A stretch of DNA of 64,000 nucleotides from Vibrio hyugaensis (lineage in GTDB: Bacteria > Pseudomonadota > Gammaproteobacteria > Enterobacterales > Vibrionaceae). Positions 1-13,900 of this stretch are shown in pieces (within the stretch, counting starts at the first letter, position 1; each line of letters opens with the position of its first letter). The notes under the pieces are model-generated. The model was not told the DNA's origin and ran no database searches. It was given only the letters and a program-made list of their open reading frames with translations. The translations under genes and the position numbers were made by a program. The stretch covers positions 1,488,001 to 1,552,000 of the forward strand of contig NZ_CP025795.1 of the NCBI RefSeq assembly GCF_002906655.1, written 5' to 3'.

Positions 1-1314
1 GTTTCTTGCTGCTAAAGCAATCTCATCCAATTGACGTCCCATTTCAACAATGTTGATTTGTTGCTGTTCGACGTTCGATGATGTGACTTGCGCTGACTCC
101 AACAATGCACCCATACTGGTATCAACCTGATGCGCTTTGCCACTTACCCCTTCCACAATGCTTGCCAACGATTGGTTCATGCGGTTTATGGAATCGGTAA
201 GAACTGCCAATTCATCTTTACCAACAACAACCAATGGTGGCTGAGAAACATCCCCAGAGGCAATCGTCTTTGCTCGCTCTGACAAGCTCTTCACACGACG
301 ACCAATGGTGTTACCCATGTATTTTGAAATCGCTACCGCAGCAAATAAAACCAATGCTACCGCAATCAACATAGTGGTCAGCACATTTTTGATCGACTGG
401 TTAATGCCCTGTCCGCTCTGGTCTGCACGACCTTGTTGAGCCGAAACAATCGCCTCTAAACTCTGTTCCAACGCATTTGCAGAGGGCAATAACTCGTTGG
501 CCATCAGCAAGTTTGATCCGTTCCATTTTGGTGACTGACGAAGCGCAATCACCTGCTCTGCCAGAGGAAAGTACAGTTGTTGCATCTCTTTAAACAGTGA
601 CCAAAGTGATTTGTCGTTATCAGAAAGCCTATCCAGTTTACTGTCGATTTCCGCCACAGACTGATTGTGGTACTTAATCAAGTCATGGTATTTGTCCAGA
701 TGATCTTGCTGCCCATACAACAGGAAATCTCGCAGAGCAGAAAGTGCATTGGCGAGCGAAGTATAGCTGTCGGCGTAGACTTTAAACAGGCGCTTTCTGT
801 CTCCACCAAATGGGTTTCCTGACTCTTCGTTGATTAAGCTTTGAAGCTGATCAAGTGCCACTTCTGCAATGGGTGCCGCTTCGTTAATAAAGAGATTGTG
901 CGCGGGTAAGTTCTCATCACTGTGGCTAAGCTCAATCAGCTTGTTTAGAGAGACTTTTACTGCGTCCCACTGGCTTTGAATCGCTTGAAAATCCTGTTCA
1001 GAGATCAAAGCCTGCAAAGTTGGAAGCGACTCGTCAGTAGACGTCATGATATTGCGCACATCCTCACTCAGACGCACGCTCGCCTCTTCATCACCACCTA
1101 ACAACATGTAGGCTCGGATAGAAGAAAGCGACGCTTGAACGGATTGTTGAATACCACGACTGGTGTCGACAGTAGGCAAATCGGATTTAAGTAACGAAGA
1201 GGCGTGTTGCTCTACGGTAGTGACGTTGCGATACGTGAATACCGCTGATGCCATAAAAAGTACGGCTAGCAGCACAAAACTGAGCTGCAACTTCCCTGAT
1301 ATCGTAAGGTTCAT
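1..1314 (-). CDS. Methyl-accepting chemotaxis protein, 3' end outside window
   Basis: The frame is open for 438 codons from an ATG at 1314 to the window edge. An AGGAG at 1322-1326 sits 7 nt upstream of this ATG, which decides the start over a nearby out-of-frame ATG at 1318. The product begins with a short basic stretch and a hydrophobic segment (about residues 8-27), followed by a periplasmic helical region, a second membrane segment (coded near 320-400), and a HAMP linker leading into the start of the coiled-coil signalling region. The visible end reads VEMGRQLDEIALAARN, typical of the methylation-helix and signalling part of chemoreceptors. The role is inferred: transmembrane ligand sensing with output to CheA/CheW. 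The ligand is unknown. The conserved hairpin tip lies beyond the window. Confidence 0.85.
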   Translation of the reverse strand, partial: MNLTISGKLQLSFVLLAVLFMASAVFTYRNVTTVEQHASSLLKSDLPTVDTSRGIQQSVQASLSSIRAYMLLGGDEEASVRLSEDVRNIMTSTDESLPTLQALISEQDFQAIQSQWDAVKVSLNKLIELSHSDENLPAHNLFINEAAPIAEVALDQLQSLINEESGNPFGGDRKRLFKVYADSYTSLANALSALRDFLLYGQQDHLDKYHDLIKYHNQSVAEIDSKLDRLSDNDKSLWSLFKEMQQLYFPLAEQVIALRQSPKWNGSNLLMANELLPSANALEQSLEAIVSAQQGRADQSGQGINQSIKNVLTTMLIAVALVLFAAVAISKYMGNTIGRRVKSLSERAKTIASGDVSQPPLVVVGKDELAVLTDSINRMNQSLASIVEGVSGKAHQVDTSMGALLESAQVTSSNVEQQQINIVEMGRQLDEIALAARN

Positions 1315-1435
1315 CCATAAACTCCTGACAACGATGAGCCTTAAATATAACGATGTTTACAAAAATGTTAAATACGGGTATCAAAAGTTACTAAGAAAAC
1401 CATGTAAACCACTATTTCAAGACAAGAAATGGGAC

Positions 1436-1789
1436 TTATTCGAAGTATGGTATGCGCTCACTACGTAAAATCAGATAATTAACGTAAGTCGTTTCTAAGC
1501 AGTCTTGCTCCCACAACGAAAGAATCCGCTTGGTGGCAAAGTAGTAATCTTTATTACGCAGTAACACGCCCACCGTACGGCTGAGCTGCTCAAAGCGCTG
1601 TTGCTCATTAGCAGAGATATAATTGTCTTCATTTTGAATGATGGGCGCCAATCCATCGGCAAACCAATTGTTCAGAATTTCACGCATCTCAAGTTCCGAC
1701 TCTGGTACATCGATACTCGACAACTCACGATGCTGTGGTGGTGTCACTATGTACTTCGATGCCTTGGGCGAACTGACATAACGGTACAT
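1436..1789 (-). CDS. Small hypothetical protein, paralogue of the 29449-29826 product
   Basis: This 117-residue protein starts at an ATG preceded by a strong AAGGAGGAG ribosome binding site. There is no signal peptide and no membrane segment, so it is probably cytoplasmic. I do not recognise a named family. It aligns end to end with the 125-residue protein at the other end of the secretion locus. Both begin MY-x-(Y/F)-V, share a VPE-x-ELE-(M/I)-REI block followed by a W(F/Y)-x-D stretch, and share a KR-(I/V)-LS-(L/V)-W motif near the C-terminus. The gene lies downstream of the giant repeat protein on the same strand but behind a terminator, so it probably has its own promoter in 1790-1880. 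A role as adaptor, escort or regulator of the secretion system is inferred from position only. Confidence 0.7.
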   Translation of the reverse strand: MYRYVSSPKASKYIVTPPQHRELSSIDVPESELEMREILNNWFADGLAPIIQNEDNYISANEQQRFEQLSRTVGVLLRNKDYYFATKRILSLWEQDCLETTYVNYLILRSERIPYFE

Positions 1790-1881
1790 GTCGCTCCTCC
1801 TTGTGATTCATTCTTTAACTAGCTAAGAATACTTTTTTCAATTTCCAAGTTTTTTCTACGGCTCATAGAAAGAAACCCAAC

Positions 1882-1915
1882 AAAAAAGCCATGCAAAGTA
1901 GGCTCCGCATGGCTT
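1882..1915 (-). terminator. Rho-independent terminator of the giant repeat-protein gene
   Basis: A perfect 9-bp stem (AAGCCATGC / GCATGGCTT, 1886-1894 and 1907-1915) with a 12-nt loop is followed on the minus strand by a run of T. It lies about 40 bp past the stop codon at 1957. A second small hairpin (GGGCAGT / ACTGCCC, 1923-1942) lies between the stop codon and this terminator. Confidence 0.8.
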
Positions 1916-1956
1916 TTGGTTTGGGCAGTAATGACACTGCCCTCGTCTATGGTTGT

Positions 1957-4900
1957 TTACATTGAGCTTTGATCGAAATCGTTGCCTTGGTCAGTACCCG
2001 TTTGAGTATCCGAGTCGAAGCTGCCAGAGTCATCCGTGAAGTCAACACCTTGATCTTGACCTCCCGCACTTGTCCAGTCGCTGCCGCCAGATTCCATACC
2101 CGCCATGTCTGGTTGCTGGTCTTGAGCAGAACCTTGCATGGTGTATTGATCATCGACTTCAACTTCAACTGTGCCACTCGCACCTTCTACTGCGCTGCCC
2201 AATTCGTCGTAACCTTGGAATTGGATTTCGCTCGTACCTTCGTAACCTTCTGGTAGGTCAACCGATACTGGTTGGTTCAGGTTGCCACTTAATGTGAAGC
2301 TGCCATCGCCATTATCCAGTGCGTTGCTTACTGATGCACCATCAGGTAGACCGGACATTTCTGCATAATCCACCGATTCGTTACCACTGACCTCATCTGG
2401 AACCGCGATAGAAATGGTATCACCTGGTGCTGCAGTCACATCAGCTGCGCTCTCCTCTTCACTGTCTGCACCGTTTGCTGCTTGCTCTTCAGGCTGTTGC
2501 GCTTCGCCGACTTGCTGCTCTGATGATGCTTGAGCAGTTTGGATTTGTGGCTCGTCGCTTTGCGCTGAATCGTCCGCAACTTGGATGCTCAGATTCTGAG
2601 TCGATACTTCACCGTTGTCGTTGACCTGAACATCCATAGCCAAATTGCTATCGAAGTCATCGTTCGGCCAGTATGTCCACTCTTCATCACCTGATTTCGC
2701 GAAGAAACCAGCATCGTTTGCATCGGCTACATCCAACACTTCTGCTGAAGGGCTAATGCCAAGCTCATCAATCAACTGTGCTTCCGTTAGTGTTAATGAA
2801 CCATCATCAGCCAGTGCGTAGCCTTCGCTGGTTGTGGTTTCACCTTCACCTTGGATGTCGACATTAAAGAAGCTCTCAATGCGGTTTTCACCGTCAGTTG
2901 CAATGAAGCCAACTTGAACATCTCCGGTGTAGCCTTCTGCTGGTGTGAATTGGTAGTTACCTTGGTTATCGGTCTCTATCACACCTTGACCTTCCATTAG
3001 GCTCACTGACTCAATGCTCAAGCTGTCGCCTTCTGCATCGCTCAAGGTCGATAGCATGTCATCATTGGTGAACGACAAGGTGCCATCCGCTGCCATTTCT
3101 GTGGTAGAAACGCTGCCGATTTCTGGAGAAGCATTCTCTTGTGGTGCGTCTTCTTTCACGACCACACCTGTTTGCTCATCATGAAGCACACCGTCTTTAT
3201 CAATTACGTAAGCGATATCCGCTTCACCAGTAAAGCCTGGTGCTGGATTGAATGTCCATGTGCCATCACCGTTATCGACAATCTCACCTTGGCTGCGATC
3301 AGCTAGGTGAACGAATTTCACTTCATCACCCGCGTCAGCATCTACGTTTTCTGCCAATCCAATTAGGTCATCAGCGGTTAGGATAACGGGTTCACCCGCT
3401 AGGGTTTCGAAGTCACCTGAATCGATGCCATCTTCGAACTCTTCTGGCTCGTCACCATAATCCACCGTTGTTGCGGTCACGGTTACGAAGAACTCGCCAT
3501 TAAAGTCAGCCGGAGGCGTCATTTGCAGGTCTGAAATATCCCACTCGTTCAAGTCGATGTATTGACCCGGTTCCGTAATGGTAATGGTGTTCACACCATC
3601 CGTAACTTCGAAGCCAACAGGGAAACCAGTCATCACTAGGTTACTTAGCGTTTCTGAATCGTCGATTAGACCGACATTCAAGCCTAGGTGACCCGTTTCG
3701 TCCTCACCGAACACTAACGGACCATCATGGTCGGTTGTGATGACTGCGCCATCCGCAACAGGGCGAACAAACACTGGTACATCAAGTACCGTCTCAAACT
3801 CACCGTCACTTACCACAACTTGCAAGTCAGAAACCCCTGCAAAATCGCCAGTCGGTGTGAATGTCCAAGTACCGTCACCGTTGTCTGTTACCTCACCACC
3901 ATCTTCACCTTCTGCGGTGATAATGCGTGATACGACTAGGTTTTCAGTATCGATGTCGCCGAACAAGTTCATCAGGTCGCCAGCATCGAAGGTGAATGCG
4001 CCATCTTCGTCGGTTGCCATAAAGGCATTACCTACATTGAATGGTGCATCGTTAACTGGAATAACATCCACATTCAACGAACCTTCAACCACTTCTTCAC
4101 CATCCGTCGCGGTGTAGCCCAGTTCCACCAAACCATTAAAGTCTTGAGTGGTTACCAAGTGGTACATACCATCTGGTTGCTGGGTTAATGTCGCGTTTGC
4201 AGGAGCACGAACCGTGATGCTTTCTACGCTGATTTCGTCACCATCAAGATCCGTGACTTGATCCGCGATGTAAGCTGGGTCAATCACCATGACCACATCT
4301 TCTTCGCCCTGCATCTGGATGGTTGGCGCTTCTGGTGCATCGTTTACCGCTTCGATGTTGAGATTGCCTTCAACCGGCGTAACCAAATCACCATCGCTAA
4401 CGCCGAACGACATTGGCACATCGCCGTTGAAGTTCTCAGCCGGAGTGAATGACCAAGTTCCATCACCGTTGTCTAGCAAGTCACCGTATTGCTCATCAAT
4501 CACTAGGTCGACAGCAGACAGTTCGTCGTAGGTGTTATCGATGTCTGTCGCGTTAGCAAGCAACATGTCCTGCGTGATAAGAATGGTGGTATCTTCAGTG
4601 CCAGCTAAGTTCACTGGCGTTGATTGCGGCGCATCATTAATTGGGTTCACCGTTAGGTCAACGCCCACTTCCACGCTCGCACCATCGTTATCAATCAAGT
4701 CGAAGCTTAGATCGATATCGCCATTAAAGTTCGCATCAGGCGTAATCGTGAAGCTACCATCTTGGTTCTCAACAACGGTTGCATTGGCTACCGCGGTTAA
4801 GTTCACCGCTTCTAGATTATCGCTATCGACGTCACCCGCTTGAGCCAGTAACTGCTCTTGACTCAATGTGATTGAACCGTCTTCATCGACGCTGTAAGCC

Positions 4901-7900
4901 AAGTCGCCAGATACCGGAGCATCATTGACTGGCAATACATCAATGTTCGCGTTGGTTGTCGCAGTTGCACCGTCTTCATCAGCGACTACCACATCGAGAC
5001 TTACGCCACCGTTGAAGTTTTCATTTGGCGCGAAGCTGTAAGTACCATCGTCATTCGCCGTTAGAATACCGTCGCTACCACTGTAAGAGACGCTTTCTAG
5101 GCTCACGTCACCTTCCACATCGCTTGATTGCGCTAGCAGTTGCTCTTCCGTGAAGATAATGACTTCGTCTTCATTGACAGAGTAACTTGTCGCACCTGCG
5201 ATTGGTGGATCGTTCACCTCAAGTACTGTGATACCCGCAGTGGTTGAATCCGTAGCACCCTCTTCATCGACAACCACAACGTCTAGGCTGACCTCGCCAT
5301 TGAAGTTCTCGTTTGGCGAGAAGGTGTACGTACCATCTCCGTTGATTTCTAGCACACCATCGTTACCGCTGTAGCTCACGCTATCAATCGATACATCACC
5401 TTCAATATCCGATGAGTTCGCTAGTAGCTGTTCGTCACTGATGGTGATCGAGTTATCTTCATGCACTGTGTAAGACGTGCTGTCTGCCACCGGTGGATCG
5501 TTCTCTGGTGTGACTGTCACATCGATATTCGCGGTCACGGTGTCCGTGCCATCGGAAACATCGAAGGTAAAGTTCACGTCGCCATTGAAGTTTTCGTTCG
5601 GTGCGAAGCTGTAAGTGCCATCGCCATTGTCGGTTAGGACACCGTCCGCGCCAGTGTAAGTAACACCTTCTATCGATAGGTCATCGCCATCGATATCCGT
5701 TGCACCATCAAGCAGGTCTTGATCAGTGAAGGTCAACACGCCATCTTCACCAATGGTAAACGCTTGGTCCTCAGGCTGCGGCAAGTCGTTAACTGGGTTA
5801 ACCGTTAGGTCAGCCGTTGCAACGATCGTATCGGTGCCATCGTTGATATCGAACGTGATATCAATATCGCCATTGAAGTTCGCATCAGGCGTAATGGTAA
5901 AGCTGCCATCGTCGTTTGCCGTAACCGTCGCATCACCGTCAACCACTAGGTTAGAAGCGGTTAGCGCATCACCTTCTACATCCGACGCTTGAGCCAACAA
6001 TTGTTCTTGGCTCAACGTGATTGAGTTGTCTTCGTCGACGCTGTACGCCAGGTCACCCGATACTGGAGCATCATTGATTGGCAGAACATCAATGTTTGCC
6101 GTCGTCGAAGCGGTCGCACCATCTTCGTCTACGACTACAACATCAAGGTTCACTTCACCATTGAAGTTTTGGTTTGGTGCAAAGCTGAACGTACCATCAC
6201 CATTGTCGGTAAAGATACCTTCGCTGCCACTGTAGCTCACGCTATCAAGTGCTACCTCACCTTCAATATCGGAGGAGTTCGCCAACAACTGTTCTGCACT
6301 GATGGTGATGACTTCATCTTCATCAATGGTGTAACTGGTTGCGCCTGCGATTGGTGGATCATTCACCTCAAGAACGGTAATACCCGCTGTTGTTGTATCA
6401 ACCGCGCCGTCCTCGTCAACAACGACAACATCTAGGCTAACATCGCCTGTAAAGTTTTCGTTTGGTGAGAAGGTATAAGTACCATCGTCGTTGATTTCTA
6501 GCACACCGTCGTTACCGCTGTAGCTCACGCTGCTGATAGCAACATCGCCTTCAATATCCGACGAGTTCGCCAACAGCTGTTCATCACTGATGGTGATCGA
6601 GTTGTCTTCGTGAACCGTGTAAGACGTGCTGCCCGCAACTGGCGGATCGTTCTCAGGCGTCACACTCACATCAATGTTGGCAGAGTTCGTATCCGTACCG
6701 TCTGACACATCGAAGGTAAAATTCACATCGCCATTGAAGTTCTCATTCGGTGCGAAGCTGTACGTGCCATCACCATTGTCGGTTAAGACACCATCCGCGC
6801 CAGTGTAAGTCACGCCTTCAACAGTTAGGTTGTCACCTTCTACATCTGTTGCACCTGTTAATAGGTCTGCATCTGTGAAGGTGAGAATACCGTCCTCACC
6901 CACTGTGAACGCCTGATCTTGTGGCTCTGGTGCATCGTTGACAGGTGTTACCGTTAGGTCAAGACCAGCAGCAACCACTTCTTCGCCATCCGTGACATTG
7001 TAACTAAATTCAATATCACCGTAGAAGTTTTCGCTCGGAGTAATGGTGAAGCTGCCATCCTCGTTCATTTCAACCGTTGCATTTTCATCGTTAGTGCTTA
7101 GGTTGATTGCACTTAAATCATCGCCATCAATATCAACGGCGTGTTCAAGCAGCTGCTCTTGAGTCAGCGTGATACTGTTGTCTTCGGCAGTGACTGCACT
7201 GATATCACCCGTCACCTCTGGCGCATCATTGGTAGGCGAGATATGAATAGTCACATCTTGCGTTGCTGTCGCTGTTGTTCCGGTATCCACATCCGTAGAT
7301 GTTGCGTTCACGGTTAACGTCACATCACCATTGAAGTCTGCAGATGGAATGAACTCCAGACCTTCTAGCTCACCCGGTTGTAGTGACCAAGTGCCGTCAC
7401 CGTTATCAATACCAGCTGATAGTGAGCTACCCTCTGGCACATCTTCAATCAAGATAGCGAGATTCTCGGAACCATCCGTATCGGTCAGCGCTGCATCGAT
7501 ATCAAGTGGCACTGGTGTATCTTCAGTACCAATGATTTGGTAATCCGCATCTGCTACCGTGATTTCGATGTTGTCGATGCCGAACGACTCGTCAGGAATA
7601 CTTTGGTTTAGCGTAGAACCAAAGCCTAACTGAAGCTGACCGTCTTCTACCGGAACGGTTAAGTTCACTTGGTGTGCCTGATCATTCCAGAAGCTAAAGC
7701 CTTCGCCTTGTGAAGAACCGTGGACGACTTCACCAACTTCGTTTCCGTTAGAGTCGTAAAGCGTTGTCGTGCTATCTTGTGTACGGAACGCTGAGTTTTC
7801 CAAGGTCGTTAGCTGTTCGCCACCCACAAAGATTTGGAACGACTCGCCATCCCAAGAATCGATTTCGTAGAAGCTAAATGAGATATTAACTTCATTGACA

Positions 7901-10900
7901 TCGCTTGGGATCTCGTAAGTTTTGCTAACCGCTTCATCACCGCCAGTGCCACCAATACGACCCAGCATGTCGCCCGTTTCGAAGCCTTGTGAACTCTCAG
8001 TGTTCGCGTTCCAACCGTTCGAGCCAGACTCGAAGTTATCAGAAGCAATCACTAAATCCGAAGCAATCGACAGCTCTGGCATATCGACCACAGATTGCAC
8101 ATCAATGTTTGCTTCTGCAGGAACCGTTGCGGTGCCATCGTTGACATCAAACGTCACGTTCACGTTGCCATCGAAGTTTTCATTCGGTGCGAAGGTGTAC
8201 GTGCCGTCACCGTTATCAACCAAGGTACCGCTGTCAGAAGCAACATTTTCAACCGTTAGGTTATCACCATCGATATCACCTGCATTTTGCAGCAGTTGCT
8301 CTTCGGTGAAGGTGAAACTGGTGTCTTCTTGCGTGACGAACTGTGGCTGACCAACCGTTGGTAGGTCGTTCACTGGGTTCACTGTCAGATCTGCAGTGGC
8401 TTGAATGGTTGCATCACCGTCAGTAATGTCGAAGCTCAAATCAATGTCGCCATTGAAGTCTGCATCCGGCGTGATAGTGAAGCTACCATCATCTTTCGCA
8501 ACAACGGTCGCATTGCCGTCAACAGTTAGGTTCGATGCAGTTAGGTCATCACCATCCACATCACCTGCTTGCGCAAGAAGCTGCTCTTGGCTCAGTGTGA
8601 TAGCACCATCTTCATCTACGCTGTAAGCCAAATCACCAGATACCGGAGCATCGTTGACTGGCAATACATCGATGTTTGCGTTGGTTGCTACGGTTGCACC
8701 ATCTTCATCAGTAACGACAACGTCTAAGCTCACGTCACCATTGAAGTTTTCATTTGGCGCGAAGCTGAACGTACCATCACCGTTATCGGTAAAGATACCG
8801 TCGGAACCGCTGTAGCTAACGCTATCAATCGCGACTTCGCCTTCGATATCTGAAGCGTTCGCCAATAGCTGTTCAGAGCTGATGGTGATCACTTCGTCTT
8901 CGTTGACTGAGTAGCTAGTCACGCCCGCGATTGGTGGATCATTCACCTCTAGAACCGTGATACCCGCAGTGGTTGCGTCCGTTGCGCCTTCTTCATCGAC
9001 AACGACTACATCTAGGCTGACTTCGCCGTTGAAGTTCTCGTTTGGCGAGAAGGTGTACGTGCCATCACCATTATCTTGGAACACGCCATCTGCGCCGCTG
9101 TAGCTCACGCTATCAATTGAAACGTCGCCTTCAATATCCGACGAGTTAGCCAACAGCTGTTCGTTGCTAATGGTAATGGAGTTGTCTTCATGAACCGTGT
9201 AAGACGTACTGCCTGCGACCGGAGGATCGTTCTCTGGTGTCACACTCACATCGATGTTCGCAGTAACCGTATCGGTACCGTCAAACACATCGAACGTGAA
9301 GTTCACATCGCCATTGAAGTTCTCGTTCGGAGCAAAGCTGTACGTGCCATCACCGTTGTCAGTTAGGACACCGTCAGCGCCTGTATAAGTCACCCCTTCT
9401 ACCGATAGGTCATCGCCATCGATATCTGTTGCGCCAGTAAGAAGAGCTTCATCGGTGAAGATGAGAATACCGTCCTCACCCACGGTAAAGGCTTGGTCTT
9501 GCGGCTGTGGCAAGTCGTTGACTGGATTAACCGTTAGATCTGCCGTTGCAACGATAGTATCGGTGCCATCGTTGATGTCGAACGTGATATCAATGTCGCC
9601 ATTGAAGTTCGCATCAGGCGTAATAGTGAAACTACCATCGTCATTTGCAGTTACCGTTGCATCGCCATCAACCACTAGGTTAGATGCGGTTAGCGCATCA
9701 CCTTCCACATCTGAAGCTTGAGCTAACAGCTGCTCTTGGCTTAGCGTGATTGAATTGTCTTCATCGACGCTGTAAGCCAAGTTGCCTGATACTGGCGCAT
9801 CGTTGATTGGTAATACATCGACAGTGATGTAAGTATCAACCTCTGCACCATCTTCATCACGAATGGTTACATCCAACTGTACTTGACCGTTGAAGTTTTC
9901 ATTTGGTGCGAAGCTGCAAGTGCCATCACCGTTTACTGAGAAGATTCCGTCTGGGCCATCGTAGTTGATGCCAACTAGCTCAACCTCCCCTTCCACATCC
10001 GAAGCATTCAGCAGAACTTGTGACTCGTTGAATGTCAGTACCGAATCTTCATCAATGGTGTATGCCGTAGGACCAGCGATTGGCGGATCGTTTACTTCAA
10101 GCACGGTAATGCCAGCGGTGGTTGAATCCGTTGCGCCGTCTTCATCCACGACAACAACATCTAGGGTCACTTCACCATTGAAGTTTTCGTTTGGCGAGAA
10201 GGTGTATGTTCCGTCACCATTGATTTCTAGAACACCATCGCTACCACTGTAGCTCACGCCATCAATTGCAACTTCCCCTTCAATATCAGAAGAGTTCGCT
10301 AATAACTGCTCATTACTGATGGTGATGGAGTTGTCTTCATGAACGGTGTAAGACGTGCTACCTGCGACAGGAGGATCGTTCTCTGGTGTGACAGTCACAT
10401 CGATATTTGCGGTCACAGTATCCGTGCCATCTGAAACATCGAACGTGAAGCTCACCTCACCATTGAAGTTCTCGTTTGGTGCAAAGCTATAAGTACCGTC
10501 ACCATTGTCAGTTAGGACACCATCCGTACCTGTATAGGTTACCTCCTCTACCGACAAGTCATCACCTTCAATGTCCGTTGCACCGGCTAATAGCTCGCCA
10601 TCGGTAAAGGTTAAGACGCCATCTTCACCAACAATGAATGCTTGGTCTTGTGGTTCTGGCGCATCATTAACAGGTGAAACCGTAAGCTCTAAGTTTGTTG
10701 ATACAACATCATTACCGTCAGACACGTCAAACGTAAAGGTGATGTCACCGTTATAGTCAGCATCCGGCGTTAAGGTGTAAGTGCCGTCGCCATTGTCAGT
10801 GATGGTGATGTTTTCATCATCCGTTGCAAGGTTGAGTGCCGTGAGTTGATCGCCATCCAAATCACGTGCATTCGCCAGTAAATCCTCTTGCGTGATGATG

Positions 10901-13900
10901 ATTGAACCGTCTTCTTCAACCTGTGCCGATACAGGCAAGGCTTCAGGAGCGTGCTCAATATGCGTACCTGTTGCGTTAACGTAGATGGTTTGAGATACCG
11001 TTTCAGAGTCATCATTTGATAGCTCTGTTGCAGTCGCAGTTACGTTAATTTCTAGCTGTTGATTGAAATCTTCCGGCAACTGAATTTGCAACTCTTGGTC
11101 AATCGCAGTTGTCGGTAGGGTAACCGAACCATCTGGGCCGACAGTCACTTCACCGCTGTAGATTTGGCTGTTCACCTCACCCACATCAATAGTGAAGTTG
11201 AAGTCGGAATAATCAGCATCCCCACCACCATATAGGTCTTCAAAACCGTAAACCAGCTCACCATCTTCATTGACGGTGGTGCGGGTATGCTCAATGCCAT
11301 CTTGGTTTAGCTCAGGACTTGAACCACCATGGAAAACTGCATCACCAAATTGGCTTTGAATAACCGTTTCAGAGCCATCCGCGCCGACAAAAACAAGTTG
11401 TGGGTCAACCGTATCCATATTTGCAGGAGAGCCATCTGCTGCACGGAACTCGTACTGACCATCTTGCATTGATGAGAAGTCATTAAAGTTATGACCGTTT
11501 GGAATCAAGAACAGGTTGAAGCTTTCCCCTTCCGAGATTTGGAAGCTGAATTGGTCTTGTCCAGGAACCAGATCACCGCCACCACCGACTTGAGAAGCAT
11601 TTTCATAAACGACTTCAACACCAGTGATGTTGCCATCTTCGTCAACTTTGTAGTAACCAGCAGCATTTTGATAGCCAGCGGTTTCACCTTCGAACGTAAC
11701 CGTAATTTCAGTATCATTGAAACTGGTTATACCGTTGTCTTGATCATTCAGTACACCTTCGTTGTCATAGCTGATTACTGAACCTTCTGGCACGCCGTCA
11801 ACGGTAACGGTAAGTGTTTCGGATAGATCTTGGTCAACCAGCGCAGCCGCAATATTCAGCTCAACAATGCCGCCTGGGTCAACCAAGATAGCTTGGTCAT
11901 CCACGTTCACGCCATCGCCGTCTGTGATGACAAGGTCTGGCGCATCCGCAACGGCTTCGATGTGGACATTGATGTCTTGCTCTACTTCATCGGTGCCGTC
12001 TGTCACGGTAAAGCTAAACTGTAAATCACCACTAAAATGCTCTTCTGGCACAAAGCTAAATGTACCGTCACCGTTGTCCGTTACAGTACCTTCATCACCC
12101 GAGTAGTTAATGCTGGTAACGGTGAGGTCATCACCATCAATATCAATCGCACCACTCAGAAGATCTTCTTGCGTGAACAGGATGCTGCCATCCTCTTCAA
12201 TGTGGTACATGCTAGGCGCAACAATTGGAATGTCATTTACTGGGTTCACCGTCAATGTCATTTCATTGGCAACACTCAATTCACCGTCGCTCACTTCATA
12301 AGTAAACTCGATGTCTCCGTTGAAGTGCTGTGAAGGCGTAACGGTAAAGGTGCCGTCACCGTTGTCCACGATAGAGGCATTCGGATCATTGGTTTCTAGC
12401 GCGGTTGCGTATAGGTCATCGCCGTCTTGGTCGCTAGCGTTTTCAAGCAGCATTTCTTGTGTCACGAGGATAGAACCATCCTCATCCACATCTGCCACGA
12501 TTGGGGTTGCTTCTGGCGCGTCGTTGACGAACTCAACTTTCAAATCGATGTTCGCCGCCACCACATCGGTGCCATCGCTCACATCAAACGTTAGGTCGAC
12601 ATTACCAAAGAAGCCCTGTTCCGGCGTTAGCGTGTAAGTACCGTCGCCATTGTCTGTCACTTGAACCGTATCGCTTAAACTGCTCACGTTCACGACTGAC
12701 AACTCATCGCCTTCAATATCCGTCGCTTGAGCCAGTAACTCTGCTTCGGTGATGGTAATTGCTTCACCATCTTCTGTGGTGAACGACAAATCAGGTACAT
12801 CTGGCAGGTCGTTAACTGGGTTAACGGTTAGGTTCAGATCCGCAGCGACGGTTTCAATCGCGTCCGTCACGTCATAAGTAAATTCGATTTCACCAAAAAA
12901 GTTTTCACTTGGCGTAATCGTAAAGCTACCATCAGCGTTCTCAACGATGGTTGCATTAGGATCGTTGGTCGATAGGTTCACCGCTTCAAGGTTGTCACCG
13001 TCCACGTCCGTTGCGTTCGCCAACAAGTCTTCTTGGGTGATAGTAATCGAGCCATCTTCGTCCACTACCGCATCAACTGGACCGCTGACGTCTGGACCTT
13101 CGTTGACGATCTCAACATCGATCTTCGCGGTACTTGGTGCGCTTGCTTGACCATCACTAATGTCGAAGGTCAAGTTCACTTCACCATAGAAGTTAGAAGT
13201 TGGCTCGAAGGTAAAGGTGTTGTCGCCATTGTCCGTCAAAGTACCTTGTGACTGGTCAACAAGCAGTAGATTTTCGATATGCAGAATGTCGCCATCCACA
13301 TCGGTCGCACCTGATAACAGGTCTTTTGCTTCGATGATGATGGTGCCGTTTTCTAGCATTTGAGTATGCAGCGGTGCACCAGGAACTGGCACATCGTTGA
13401 CTGGAATAACGGTCAGGTCTAGGTGGGTATCTACTTCATCGGTGCCATCGAAGACTTTGTAATCGATGTCGACTTCACCATTGAAGTTTTCATTCGGCAT
13501 AAAGGTGTAAGTGCCGTCGCCATTATCGACAAGCTCACCGTTATCACCGCTGTAAGAGATATCAGAAATAGACAGAGCATCGCCTTCCACATCACTTGCA
13601 TTCGCAAGCAGATCGTCAGCGCTAAACGTAATGCCCACATCTTCGTCGGTTGACAACACAATCGGACCAGAAACAATTGGCGCATCGTTCACCGATTCGA
13701 AGTTAATGTTGATGATGTTGTCGTCAGTTAACTCACCATCAGTAACTTGGTAGCCAAGTTCAATCTCACCATAGAAGTTCTCATCCGGCGTGACCGTCCA
13801 AGTGCCATCGCCGTTGTCGGTCAATGTAGCGTGTTCGGCGTTTTCTCCCACCAGCTCTAGGTTCTGAATATCAAGAACGTCGCTATCGATATCACTCGCT

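Noticed and set aside
3737..12637. Many plus-strand open frames of 60-142 codons opposite the giant gene
   Set aside because: They lie antisense to the repeat array, repeat with the same period, have Ser/Pro/Thr-rich compositions mirroring the sense codons, and lack ribosome sites.
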